Source: Hepatocystis sp. ex Piliocolobus tephrosceles
Taxonomy: Eukaryota; Apicomplexa; Aconoidasida; Haemosporida; Plasmodiidae
NCBI GenBank assembly: GCA_902459845.2
Contig: CABPSV020000415.1
Coordinates: 1-10,000 of the forward strand
Direction: 5' to 3'
DNA length: 10,000 nucleotides
The notes beneath the pieces were generated by a model that was not told the origin of the DNA, did not search any database, and saw only the letters and a program-made list of their open reading frames with translations. Positions 1 to 8,150 of the stretch are shown in pieces. How positions within the stretch are numbered: position 1 is the stretch's first letter; each line of letters opens with the position of its first letter. The position numbers and the translations under genes are program-made.

Positions 1-37
1 TATTTTTTTTTTTTTTTTTTTTTTATTTTTATATAAA

Positions 38-79
<42 letters not shown>

Positions 80-290
80 ATAATAATAATAATAAATGGC
101 AAGCAGTTAGCTAGCTACAATATTAAAAAAAAATAAAATAACTTGCTATAATTAACAAATTAATAAGTAATCATCAAACTTGAAAATTCGTCAGAATGCA
201 AAGCGTAACATTGTAAATGTGAAAGAATACGAATGCAAATGCGTACAGTTGTCAAAATGCAATACACAACCGTGTTTTTATTGCCGTATT
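1..290. other. Spacer downstream of NAA35, no gene seen
   Basis: It holds a 22-base poly(T) (3-24), a 37-base poly(A) (41-77) and a TAA triplet repeat (78-95). The part near 290 would be the NAA35 3' untranslated region. A plus-strand reading frame from 180 starts at TTG, has no coding character and runs antisense into NAA35. Confidence 0.6.
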
Positions 291-3200
291 TTATTTCACT
301 TCCTTTTCTCGCACACTAAGAAAGAACGAGTGTGCCCTAATAATCTCATAGCGATGATTAAAACAACTAGAATCATTCTCGATGCAAAGCGAAGGGATAT
401 GTTTATAATAATTATTCAGATTATTTTCACAAGCATTAAGAAAGATATAAATAAAAACTAATTTTTCATATTTGCATCTAGTTACCTCTTTTATATGTCT
501 ATCTATATTATGTATACATTCATTAAAATATGTATGAATATCTTTATCCATATGTTCATTTGTTAATATATTAAAATGGGGTCTCATACATTTCTCCGTT
601 ACTATTAAATTCGAATATGTAACGCACAAATCTTTTGAATTAAAATATTTTTCTTTAGCTTTTGTTATATGTTTTATATTTACATTATTATGTATTATAC
701 TTTTTTCATTTTCATGAGTTTCATTATTATCACAAATTTTTAATACTTTCGCTAAAAGAACACTAATTAATAAATATTTATTTTTTTGAAAATTATAAAA
801 AAGTTGTTTTGATAAACCAGAATAGCAAAACCCCCAATGGCTATATTTCATTTCAAACGAATGTTCTTCTATTTGTTGCAAATTCCTATTTGTATAAGTA
901 GTATAAATAAAATATATCATAAGAAAATCAGAATATTGATATAATATAAAATAATATAATGAATATATATATTTATTTATATCCTCTTTATTATCTAATT
1001 TAAACCTGTTTTGTAACATGCTTGATAATTTTTGATAACATATTGACATAACATAATATGTGAATGCATACTCTTGACTAGTTTGCAAATTTATATATAT
1101 GCTTAAGCAGCTATAATCAAGTAATACCGTATGTAAAATACAATTAAAATAGCATTCTATACTTTCTATTTCTTTATGCATATTATATATCTTAAAATAA
1201 AATGTAAGGATAGTCATTAATGTGTATAATATATGCAGGTCACAATGAATTTTTTTTATTTCAGAATATTCTCTTGATGCTAATAAACAGGAATAACTTA
1301 TAATTTTTTTTATAACTATCTCTACATAATTTAAAAATGAGTTTAACACTTTACATACTATTAAAAATTTCATTCTGTTTATCGTTACTGTTTTCATAAT
1401 ATTATATTCGACTTCGTTCTTTTCACAATCATTGCGTTTTTTATAATTGAACTTCCCATTAATGTATTCATCTGTATCACACCGTTTGTAATTACCATTA
1501 CTATTCCTTGTGCTAGTACTTCTAGTACTACTACTGTTACTACCACTGTTATTATCCTTCCTTGACACGGACATCTCAACATTAATACTACTACTACTAT
1601 AACTACTATTATTATTACTACTACTATTACTGTTACAACATTCATTTACAAAATTAATTATCAAATCCTCTATATCCAAATATAAGGTTATAATAGATTT
1701 TTCATTTTTTAACGAACTTGTTATATATGGAAAATGTGATCGTAATTTTCTTTCCATATTTTTAATATTTACTTCTCTGAAATTTTCTTTTAAAAATTTA
1801 TCAAAATTTTCAGAATTTTTAAAATTCAATTGTTCTGTATGTTGTGTTTGATCAATAGTTTTGAAAAATATATCTGGTATACATGACCAGTTCATAAATA
1901 AAAGAAGTAATTCACTAGAAAAACCAAAATAAACTAAATCATTATAAATAATATTTCTAACAAACATGTTCGCATCATCTTTTAATAAACTATCTAGTAT
2001 CATGTAAGATTCATTAAAAAATAAATTTAAAAAAAAACGAATAAATAAATTATCTTTAATATTATTAGCAAGGCCATTATGTAAAATATCATAACCGTCG
2101 TTATTTCCACTTTTCCCTTTTTCGTTTGCCTTTAAAAACATATCGTAGTACTCTTCTACATAGTCATCAACAAATAAGTTATCTCCACTGTTGTTATTGT
2201 CGCTAGTTTCTTTTTCATTTTCACTAGTTTCTTTTTCATTTTCACTAGTTTCTTTTTATCATCGCTAGCTTCTTTTTTATCATCGCTAGTTTCTTTTTTA
2301 TCATCGCTAGCTTCTTTTTTATCATCGCTAGCTTCTTTTTTATTATCGCTACTTTCTTTTTTATTGTCGCTAGCTTCTTTTTTATTGTAGCTCGCATTAT
2401 TACTATGGCAGTAGTTAGAGTTCCTTCCTTGTACGCCCTGCGCGGTACATTTCGTCTTGTTATCGCACAAAGAGCTACTATTACGTCCCACGTGTGAAGC
2501 ATTTTCCTCTTCCTCTTTTAATTTCTCGGTAACACATTTCTCTTTTTCTGAACGATTATTCACAGATGACGTATTAAACTCTGTGTTATATTTTAATAAG
2601 ATTTTTTTTTCAAATTCATAAAAAACAGATTGTTCTTTGTTAATTAGTTGAATTAAAACTAACCTTACTATACATTTTATAAAAATATTATTAGTGTTAT
2701 TACCATAATATTTTATAAAATGTAGGATATTTATTATATCAAAAAAACTGGATTTTACATTTATTAATTTAAAATATGTTTCTATGGACTTTAAATCATA
2801 AATAATATTTTCATAAAACAAGTAACTTTCATTGATTTTCAATTTTGTAATATGTTTAGATACATTATTAAGTTTATACATTAAAAAATATTTATTGAAA
2901 TATTTTTGTATAATTATTTTATCGTATTTTACGATAGAAACTTGTATGTCATTTTTTATATCACTTAAGCAATTTAATAATTCTTTACAATTATCTTTTA
3001 TATTATTAATCTCATTATTACACATTTTAAATATCAATACATTTAATACATCAGTAAAGTAAATCATAAATTTAATTCTTTTTAAAATTGCATGGATAAA
3101 TATGTTTTCATTTTTGTCCTCCTTTTTACCCTCATTTTTGTCCTCATTTTTGTCCTCACTTATATTCCCACTTTTAGTATTAATTTTGTACCTTATATCT

Positions 3201-3574
3201 ACTTTTTTGGCTCTATTTTCAGCTAGTTCCTCATCTATTTTCTTCTGTCGTTTTTCATATTGCATGTAAAATTTTATAAAACTTGTTTTTATAAGAAACA
3301 AATTTTTCATAATATAATTTCTTTTTTCTCTACAACGGTACAACAAGGAGTTTTTTATGTATACTACTCCTTTTTTATAATCGTCCCTATGTATTAGATT
3401 ATTTGTCACTATCATATAATCTATCATTTCTGTACTAGACGCGTAGAAAATTAAAAATAATTTAAAAAAAAAAAATGTATATTGTTTTAAATAGCTTTCT
3501 TCGAAAATGGTATCTTCTAATGTGTCATAGTTGTTACTATTACTGCTATTTATAATGTTACTATGAATAGAACT

Positions 3575-3627
<53 letters not shown>

Positions 3628-4386
3628 CATTATTATGATTATTCTTTTTTTCTAAGCAATGTTTACTTTTATTTGGTAATTGTTGTGATTGTGAGATACT
3701 ATTATCTTCTTCACACTCGGTTTTATTTATAACGCTTTTCATAAACCCCTTATTATTATTTTTAAAAATATCAATATATACTTTATAACAACAAAATGTT
3801 TTCATATAATCCCAAAAAATTCTTTCAAAAAAATAAACATCACTATCAAAATTAATAATACTTGAGTCATGTAAATAGTAACAACTCAAAACTGTTAAAT
3901 ATGGATGATTGGAATGAAACAATCTAACCAGTTGTAATAATAAATAATCCATTATTATAACTATATCATTATGTGGTAATTCTGTTGTCAATATCCCACT
4001 TTTTTCACATTCTTTTATTGATATACGTTTTTCGGGTTTTATACCCAAATCTAGTTTATTACTACCTACTTCAAGAGAACAAATATATTTCTCGAAAGAA
4101 AAATCCTTTTTTTTAATGTCTTCATTTTCGCCAAGTTCTATGTGAAAATAAAAATAATAATGCAACGGTATTTTTTTTTTTTTTTTAGTTAACATACAAA
4201 ATGTAACATGTAAAAATGTAAATGTACAAATATATATATATATAAACATAATACGTATGACTGGGCGTAAAAAACAATTTATAAAACAGTTAAATTTGAC
4301 ATATACATAGTTATAAAATTGTAAATACCTGGTGTATTCATGTAGAGAAAAGGCTTAAAATCTATATATTCAGTTGCATCATCCAT
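291..4386 (-). CDS. NAA35: NatC N-terminal acetyltransferase auxiliary subunit, NAA35/Mak10 homologue (two exons; frame interrupted by a 1-nt deletion)
   Basis: Seen: exon 1 (4386-4329) starts MDDATEYIDFKPF and ends in phase 1. Exon 2 starts at 4137 and ends at the TAA at 291-293. The frame breaks once, in a 20-nt unit of a 21-bp repeat (2243-2262). Adding one base gives 1302 codons; without it translation stops at 2156 after 679 residues. Family match: residues about 40-52 (LEVGSNKLDLGI) align with the conserved IEMMDPKMDAGM motif of human NAA35. They are followed, as in NAA35, by a G-I-L...ELP...IIMD segment (about 67-83) and a H-P...VLSCYYLHD helix (about 96-113). C-terminal helices near 1085-1125 and a RPHFNI motif near 1206 also match in order. 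Known: NAA35 scaffolds NatC with catalytic NAA30 and Sm-like NAA38, acetylating Met-hydrophobic N-termini at the ribosome. Animal and yeast forms are about 730 residues; the extra length here is low-complexity insertions. Identification is by remembered similarity, not a search. Confidence 0.8.
1480..1640 (-). repeat. Ser/Asn-rich low-complexity insertion in NAA35
   Basis: Trinucleotide-like ACT/ATT runs encode a Ser/Asn/Arg/Thr-rich segment (runs such as SNSSSNNNSSYSSSS and RSTSTRNSNGN) at about residues 853-905. It lies between the central part and the C-terminal helical part of the protein. Such insertions are typical of Plasmodium proteins and are probably unstructured loops. The alternate-frame Val-rich reading here is a shadow. 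Confidence 0.75.
2201..2388 (-). repeat. 21-bp tandem repeat encoding heptads of the type KKEASDD
   Basis: Nine head-to-tail units are present: seven of the DDKKEAS/DNKKEAS type from 2388 down to 2243 and two diverged ENEKETS units from 2242 to 2201. The plus-strand unit is CGCTAGCTTCTTTTTTATCAT with a few substitutions. It is coding repeat in NAA35, at about residues 603-666, and encodes a charged, probably disordered linker between the conserved N- and C-terminal halves. Such units expand and contract by slippage, so copy number is likely polymorphic. Confidence 0.9.
2243..2262 (-). other. One-nucleotide deletion (frameshift) in the NAA35 coding repeat
   Basis: The tandem repeat at 2201-2388 is built of 21-nt units, but this unit has 20. 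Its T run (2253-2257) has five T before ATCAT, whereas all four neighbouring units ending ATCAT/ATTAT have six. Downstream the original frame becomes KKKLVKMKKKLVKM... and hits TAG at 2158-2156. The shifted frame reads ETSENEK ETSENEK ETSDNNN and runs without a stop into the long C-terminal reading frame (its first internal ATG is at 2141). One inserted base makes the whole gene an exact multiple of three. The cause may be an assembly or sequencing error in a homopolymer, a real recent mutation, or slippage during expression; the sequence cannot decide. Confidence 0.9.
3109..3156 (-). repeat. 12-bp tandem repeat encoding EDKN tetrads in NAA35
   Basis: Four copies of a 12-nt unit (plus strand CATTTTTGTCCT; the second copy is diverged as CCTTTTTACCCT) encode EDKN/EGKK tetrads at about residues 347-363. 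It is a charged low-complexity insertion, separate from the 21-bp array. Confidence 0.85.
3576..3627 (-). repeat. 52-base poly(A) on the coding strand: poly-lysine tract in NAA35
   Basis: An uninterrupted run of 52 T on the plus strand reads as AAA codons for 17 lysines between NNEK and NSSIHSN, at about residues 190-207. The frame is open on both sides with the run at its present length. A homopolymer this long is hard to sequence, so its exact length, and therefore the frame, is not secure. Confidence 0.9.
4138..4328 (-). other. Intron 1 of the NAA35 homologue (191 bp)
   Basis: The donor is CCAG|GTATTT at 4328 and the acceptor is TATTTTCACATAG|AA ending at 4138, preceded by a pyrimidine-rich stretch. 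Phase 1 is preserved on both sides. Length and A+T richness are typical of Plasmodium introns. The reading frame happens to stay open upstream of the acceptor as far as 4249, which would mislead a simple ORF caller into a false start. Confidence 0.7.
4329..4386 (-). CDS. NAA35: Exon 1 of the NAA35 homologue (19 codons plus one base)
   Basis: The ATG at 4386-4384 follows an A-rich leader (AAAAAC) and opens 19 codons ending MNTP plus one base. A GTATTT donor follows at 4328. The extra G joins AA at the start of exon 2 to give a Glu codon in the frame of the long downstream reading frame. The alternative of starting exon 2 at an ATG near 4249 would translate the intron (MFIYIYIC..., poly-Lys), which looks like intron sequence. 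The joined N-terminus (EYIDF, then an ELG segment) resembles the start of NAA35 proteins ahead of the conserved acidic motif. Confidence 0.75.
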
Positions 4387-4739
4387 GTTTTTCTTATGTT
4401 TTATGTGCATATATAAGAATTATCAACCCTTGCAGACATATGTGTATATATATATGTACATATGCAAGTTCGATAAACATTTATGTTGCGAAAAAACAAT
4501 TAGCATTTGCCAGTATAAAAAATATATTTAAAAAAAAAAAAATGATTTATTTAAATGAAATTTGACAATATATATGTAGGTATGTATATTTATATGTAAA
4601 CTTTTTTTTTTAAAGTAACTAATTCATTTTTATTAAAAAGTAAAATAATTTTTTTTTTTTTTTATATTTTTACGTTCCACCACATGATAGGTTAAATAAA
4701 AGAATATAAATTCACATTAAACCCCCCCCTCCCCAAAAA

Positions 4740-4781
<42 letters not shown>

Positions 4782-4789
4782 TTAGAAAG
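4387..4789. promoter_or_regulatory. Upstream region of NAA35, possibly shared with a plus-strand transcript at 4790
   Basis: No coding exon is convincing here. It contains poly(T)/poly(A) tracts, TATATA/TACATATG elements, a rare C-rich stretch (4722-4734), a 14-base poly(A) (4735-4748) and a TA dinucleotide run (4749-4780). It must include the NAA35 promoter and 5' untranslated region. It would serve both directions if the start-plus-donor at 4790 is real. The transcription start site cannot be placed. Confidence 0.45.
4722..4734. other. C-tract (C8-T-C4) in an A+T-rich spacer
   Basis: Eight C, one T and four C lie immediately before a poly(A) and TA run. It is the most G+C-rich short stretch noticed outside genes in this window. 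On the minus strand it is G4-A-G8, loosely like the G-rich promoter boxes described for Plasmodium heat-shock genes, but it does not fit the (A/G)NGGGG(C/A) consensus exactly. It is the only G-run-rich site seen, so a classic four-run quadruplex is not formed. Confidence 0.6.
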
Positions 4790-5089
4790 ATGGATATAGG
4801 TAAGTGAACATTTTTTTTATAATAATTTTTAATCAATTGTATTCAATTTATATATTTTTTTTCTTTTTATACATATTAAGGCATTACTTCTAATTTTAAA
4901 CACGCTTAGCATTTTTTTTTTTTTTTTTATTTTTCTTCTTTAACTTCGTTATGCCTAATTTCTATGTTTATTTTTTATTTTTCAATTACCGTATAACATT
5001 TTACAGTTTACGTTTTCTCCTTTTTTCTTTTTACTTACTTTTTTATTTTTTTTTCTATTGTAGACTCTCATAGCTTCCTTTTAACTTGA
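4790..5089 (+). other. Candidate tiny spliced transcript or mini-ORF (exons 4790-4799 and 5064-5089)
   Basis: A well-formed start (AGAAAG ATG GAT ATA G) is followed at once by a consensus GTAAGT donor (4800-4805). About 260 bp of T-rich, intron-like sequence follows, ending at a very good acceptor, a long pyrimidine tract then CTATTGTAG (5063). Splicing here gives only MDIDSHSFLLT and a stop at 5087-5089. An acceptor at 5134 gives MDIEYEMKKAHI and a stop, and one at 4880 gives a similar short peptide. No longer frame was found. It may be a noncoding RNA, a leader with a small upstream ORF, a decayed exon or chance. The splice signals are seen; everything else is inference. Confidence 0.25.
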
Positions 5090-5935
5090 GTGGATGAACA
5101 TTTTTAACTTATTCTTGCATTTTTAATAATATAGAATATGAAATGAAAAAGGCACATATTTAGATTTATATGTAAAATAATAGTAATCAGCATAAAGTGA
5201 AGTTAAAAAAAAAAAAGAAGACCCTATTTTTAATAAGATCATAAATAAGTATGTACACATATCAACATATTAGTTGTGCAAATGCACTAGTAGTAAAATT
5301 TTACGTTTATTTTTCTCTATGTTTTTGTTAATTACAAAAATTTTAAATAAAAAAAGAAATAGTTACTAAAAATTTGTATGATAAAAATTTAGTTTGTTCT
5401 AATAATGATATAAATTGATAAGTAAATAACAAAAAAAAAAAAAAAAAAGGAACAGTAAAAAAAGATATATATATATATATATATATATACATATGTGACA
5501 CTATTTTTATAGTGGATCTTTTATATAGCAAATTCGGAAATTAAGTAAGTTTTTTACTTATATTAAAAATACTAATTCAAAACATTAACAAAAAATATAT
5601 ACTATGAAAAAAAAGTGTTATTACTAACATAGAACAATGTAAATATATACATATTGAGAAAGATACTATGTGAGAGAAACATATATCAAAAGATTAAAGC
5701 TGTAACACTCTTACAATTTGTTTCAATAATTAGATAAGATTTTCTTTTAAATATATTTTTCCTCTATTTTTTTTTTTTTTTTTTTTTTGTTATCCTTGGT
5801 ATTTAATTTTTTTAAACAACCCAATCTATTTCTTTTTCCTTTTATATTTTTTTACATAAATACTTTACCTAAAAAATATACATAGATATATACATAGATA
5901 TATAATCTTTTGATAAGGTATAATTACGCAACTAC
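5090..5935. other. Spacer, no gene seen
   Basis: All frames are broken by frequent stops. It contains poly(A) near 5431-5448, a TA run near 5466-5488, a 20-base-class poly(T) near 5769-5787 and an inverted GTGCA pair at 5276-5287. The minus-strand reading around 5343-5531 is Phe/Ile/Tyr low complexity produced by these tracts. The right end should carry the 3' untranslated region of the minus-strand gene ending at 5936. Confidence 0.5.
5276..5287. promoter_or_regulatory. Inverted pair of GTGCA motifs
   Basis: GTGCA (5276-5280) and TGCAC (5283-5287) face each other across two bases. GTGCA is a published recognition core of Plasmodium ApiAP2 transcription factors, including AP2-I. The sequence is seen; a regulatory role is inference, and the site is not next to a confident gene start. 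Confidence 0.25.
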
Positions 5936-7152
5936 TCATTTAAGTACATTATATTTATTTCTTGTACTCAAATTGTTGGAGGTGTTTTTGTTTAAGTCTT
6001 TTTTTAATTTTAACTCTTCTTTATTCATTTTAACACAGTCCTTCTTACTCTGTTCACTATCTACTACTTTATTATTATTATTATTATTTTCCAACTTGGT
6101 AAGCTTGTTATTTTTAGTTATATGTATAAAACTTTCATTCAAAAGTTGCTTTTGTTTTAATGATTTACTACATCTCTTTTAGAAAATCAATTATATAAAA
6201 TTATGGTAAAATATATACAAAAAAAGGGGAAAAAAAAAGATAGTATAAAATTAGTACATTTTTTTGATAGTGGTATGTAACAACATAATATAATAATATG
6301 CGCAATTAAATTTATATTTTATTGTATGATGTTATGTTAGTATACATTGTGCACTTTTATTTACTTACACTTTTTATTTCGTTAATATTTTTTTGTAACT
6401 CCACTTTCCTTAAAAAAGTTCAAAATAAGATCATCAAATCATAATTTATATATGTATAAAAAATTGTATATATATATATAAATATATATAGGCACATTAC
6501 TGATTAAAAAAAAAAAAAAAAATTATACATATATATATATATATATATTACTTCTGCTGTTCCCGGCTTATATTCATTTTCAGTTTTCTAATATTTTCCG
6601 ATATGTAATTCATTTGTTTATTAACTGAATCATCAACTTTTTTGTAATATTTTAATTGCCCGTGTATTTTTTCATTTTCTTTTTTTATTATTTCTAGATC
6701 TATTAACATATACATATATATAAACATAATTCAAAATATGTATAATATCATATAAATTTAAGTTGTTGTAAAACATACGAACTGCGTTGTTAAAAAAAAG
6801 TTGCCTAACAATTGTTATTTTATAATGTAATTTTTTTTTTACTATATATTATATTAACATTAATAGATACAAAATGTACATTATCATGTTCACATATATA
6901 TATATATATATATATATATTTGTACGTTCACATGCATTAAAGCGTACCATTTTTTAAAATGTCCAACTCATCTTGTTGTTTTTTTATTTTCCATTTATCT
7001 GTAATTTTCAGTTTTTCTTTATACATTAAAATCTCATGCACTTTTATTAAATCTTTTAACTCGTATAATAAATATCTAATATCACTAGAGTATTGTTTCA
7101 ATTGTTCATGTCTTTTTTCTATAATTAAATTGTAAGAACCTTTATCTTCCAT
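5936..7152 (-). CDS. Predicted four-exon gene for a 210-residue coiled-coil protein, function unknown
   Basis: I do not recognise the family. Model: exon 1 7152-6948, exon 2 6699-6552, exon 3 6408-6369, exon 4 6175-5936, stop TGA at 5936-5938. All junction phases agree (1, 2, 0), giving 633 nt. The start MEDKGSYNLI has an A at -3 and an in-frame stop upstream. Exons 1-3 form a nearly continuous heptad-rich, Lys/Glu-rich helix of about 130 residues (for example KWKIKKQQDELDILKN joined to DLEIIKKENEKI), typical of a coiled coil. Exon 4 is hydrophilic with an Asn run and a basic tail, probably disordered. No signal peptide or membrane segment is seen. Least certain are the GTACGC donor of exon 1, the 40-nt exon 3 and the AAAAG acceptor of exon 4. 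A simpler alternative is a stop at 6548-6550 directly after exon 2, with exon 4 unrelated. Confidence 0.6.
6176..6368 (-). other. Intron 3 of the coiled-coil gene (193 bp)
   Basis: Donor AAAAGT|GTAAGTA at 6368 is a full consensus; acceptor TTTTCTAAAAG|AGA ends at 6176. Phase 0 leads straight into the exon 4 frame, which upstream of the acceptor is closed by an in-frame TAA. Confidence 0.45.
6409..6551 (-). other. Intron 2 of the coiled-coil gene (143 bp)
   Basis: Donor CAGAA|GTAATAT at 6551; acceptor TTTTTTAAG|G ending at 6409, with an internal poly(T) on the minus strand and TA runs. Without splicing here the frame meets TAA at 6550-6548 at once, so the donor overlaps a possible true stop codon. 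Confidence 0.45.
6700..6947 (-). other. Intron 1 of the coiled-coil gene (248 bp)
   Basis: Donor AATG|GTACGC at 6947; acceptor TATGTTAATAG ending at 6700. It contains a TA run (about 6895-6919) and a poly(T)/poly(A) stretch. Phase 1 restores an Asp codon and continues the heptad pattern across the junction, which is the main support for a weak donor. Confidence 0.5.
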
Positions 7153-7589
7153 CCTTTTTGTTTTATATTTTAATAAAAATTAGAACAAACTGTCTGTTGG
7201 CAGTTTTGAGTGATTTGTTTTTTTTTTTTTTATTATTATAACAGCCTTCTAGGCATATAATTTTGTTAGCAACAATAAAACAGAAGGTATAATGTAGACA
7301 AAAAAAAAAAAAAAAAAAAAAAACAAATAATGTATAATATAGACACAAAAACAAAAACCAAAAAAAAATTACTTATTCATTTATTTTATTTTTTTTTTTT
7401 TTCTTTGGAATGACACGATCTCTACATAGGATGATGACAAAATATAAATTAATTCCTTGTTTATATAATTTAATATTATTTATTGATTTAATTTATATTT
7501 TTTTAAACAAAATTACATACAAACATTGTTGTGTGTGCGAATTGAACATATGAACAAGAATCAATTTTGAGCTTACTTATAAAGAAATA

Positions 7590-7590
7590 C

Positions 7591-7655
<65 letters not shown>
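7590..7655. repeat. AT dinucleotide microsatellite
   Basis: About 66 bp of alternating AT is interrupted only by one C near 7604. It is the longest of several TA runs in the window (others near 4749, 5466, 6524 and 6895) and is likely polymorphic in length. Confidence 0.9.
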
Positions 7656-7656
<1 letters not shown>

Positions 7657-8032
7657 CTTTATAATCACATATACATACATAAACACTCGATAGTAGCTAA
7701 ACTGTTTCTACTGCACTAATAAAACTAAAAATAAATCAATGTCTAATAAAAAATTAACATTTTTGTCTGTTTCTTATATACCTTTAAAATAAACATACAT
7801 ATGTACATACATGTATATACATACGAATGCACCTATTTTAATAAAATCAAAACATTGTAAATTAATATTCATTTTCTTTTTTTAAAAAAAAAAAATATTT
7901 GTAAGTTGTTTAAAACATGATTTAATCGTTTTAAAATGTGATTTTCCGAGTTTTATTTTCTCATTTTAGTTAAAGTTCTTTTATATACAAATAAGTATAT
8001 ACATTATTAAGTATTCTAAGTGAATAACGTAC

Positions 8033-8033
<1 letters not shown>

Positions 8034-8080
<47 letters not shown>
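8034..8080. repeat. 47-base poly(A) tract
   Basis: An uninterrupted run of 47 A lies between ACC and GGAAAAAGGA in the spacer. Tracts of this kind disfavour nucleosomes, so it could mark an open promoter region for the divergent genes. Confidence 0.9.
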
Positions 8081-8082
<2 letters not shown>

Positions 8083-8150
8083 AAAAAGGATAACAAATTT
8101 ATTAACCAATTAAACCAATATAAAAATATTTAAAGATAAGTGTTTTACAT

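Noticed and set aside
180..461. Plus-strand reading frame of 93 codons
   Set aside because: It begins at TTG, not ATG, has no family resemblance and overlaps the NAA35 C-terminus antisense.
1394..1645. Val-rich minus-strand frame
   Set aside because: It is an alternate-frame reading of the Ser/Asn triplet region of NAA35.
2141..2156. The two halves of NAA35 as separate adjacent genes
   Set aside because: The downstream frame is open for a further 38 or so codons upstream of its first ATG and matches the repeat heptads, the spacer would be only 15 bp, and both halves match one known protein.
2201..2388. CRISPR-like array of regular short repeats
   Set aside because: The units are contiguous without spacers, keep a coding frame of three and lie inside a eukaryotic gene.
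2245..2502. Second minus-strand frame across the 21-bp repeats
   Set aside because: It is an out-of-frame reading of the same repeat units (KKKLAMI type) and is a shadow of NAA35.
4374..4565. Plus-strand frame upstream of NAA35
   Set aside because: It runs antisense over NAA35 exon 1 and through TA and poly(A) tracts; there is no coding character.
5910..6182. Leu/Phe-rich plus-strand frame that resembles a membrane protein
   Set aside because: It is the antisense of the Asn/Lys-rich exon 4 of the coiled-coil gene, where Lys/Asn codons read as Phe/Leu on the other strand; the minus-strand reading fits splice phase.
7163..7354. Phe-rich minus-strand frame upstream of the coiled-coil gene
   Set aside because: It is generated by poly(A) tracts on the plus strand, and an in-frame stop separates such sequence from the ATG at 7152.
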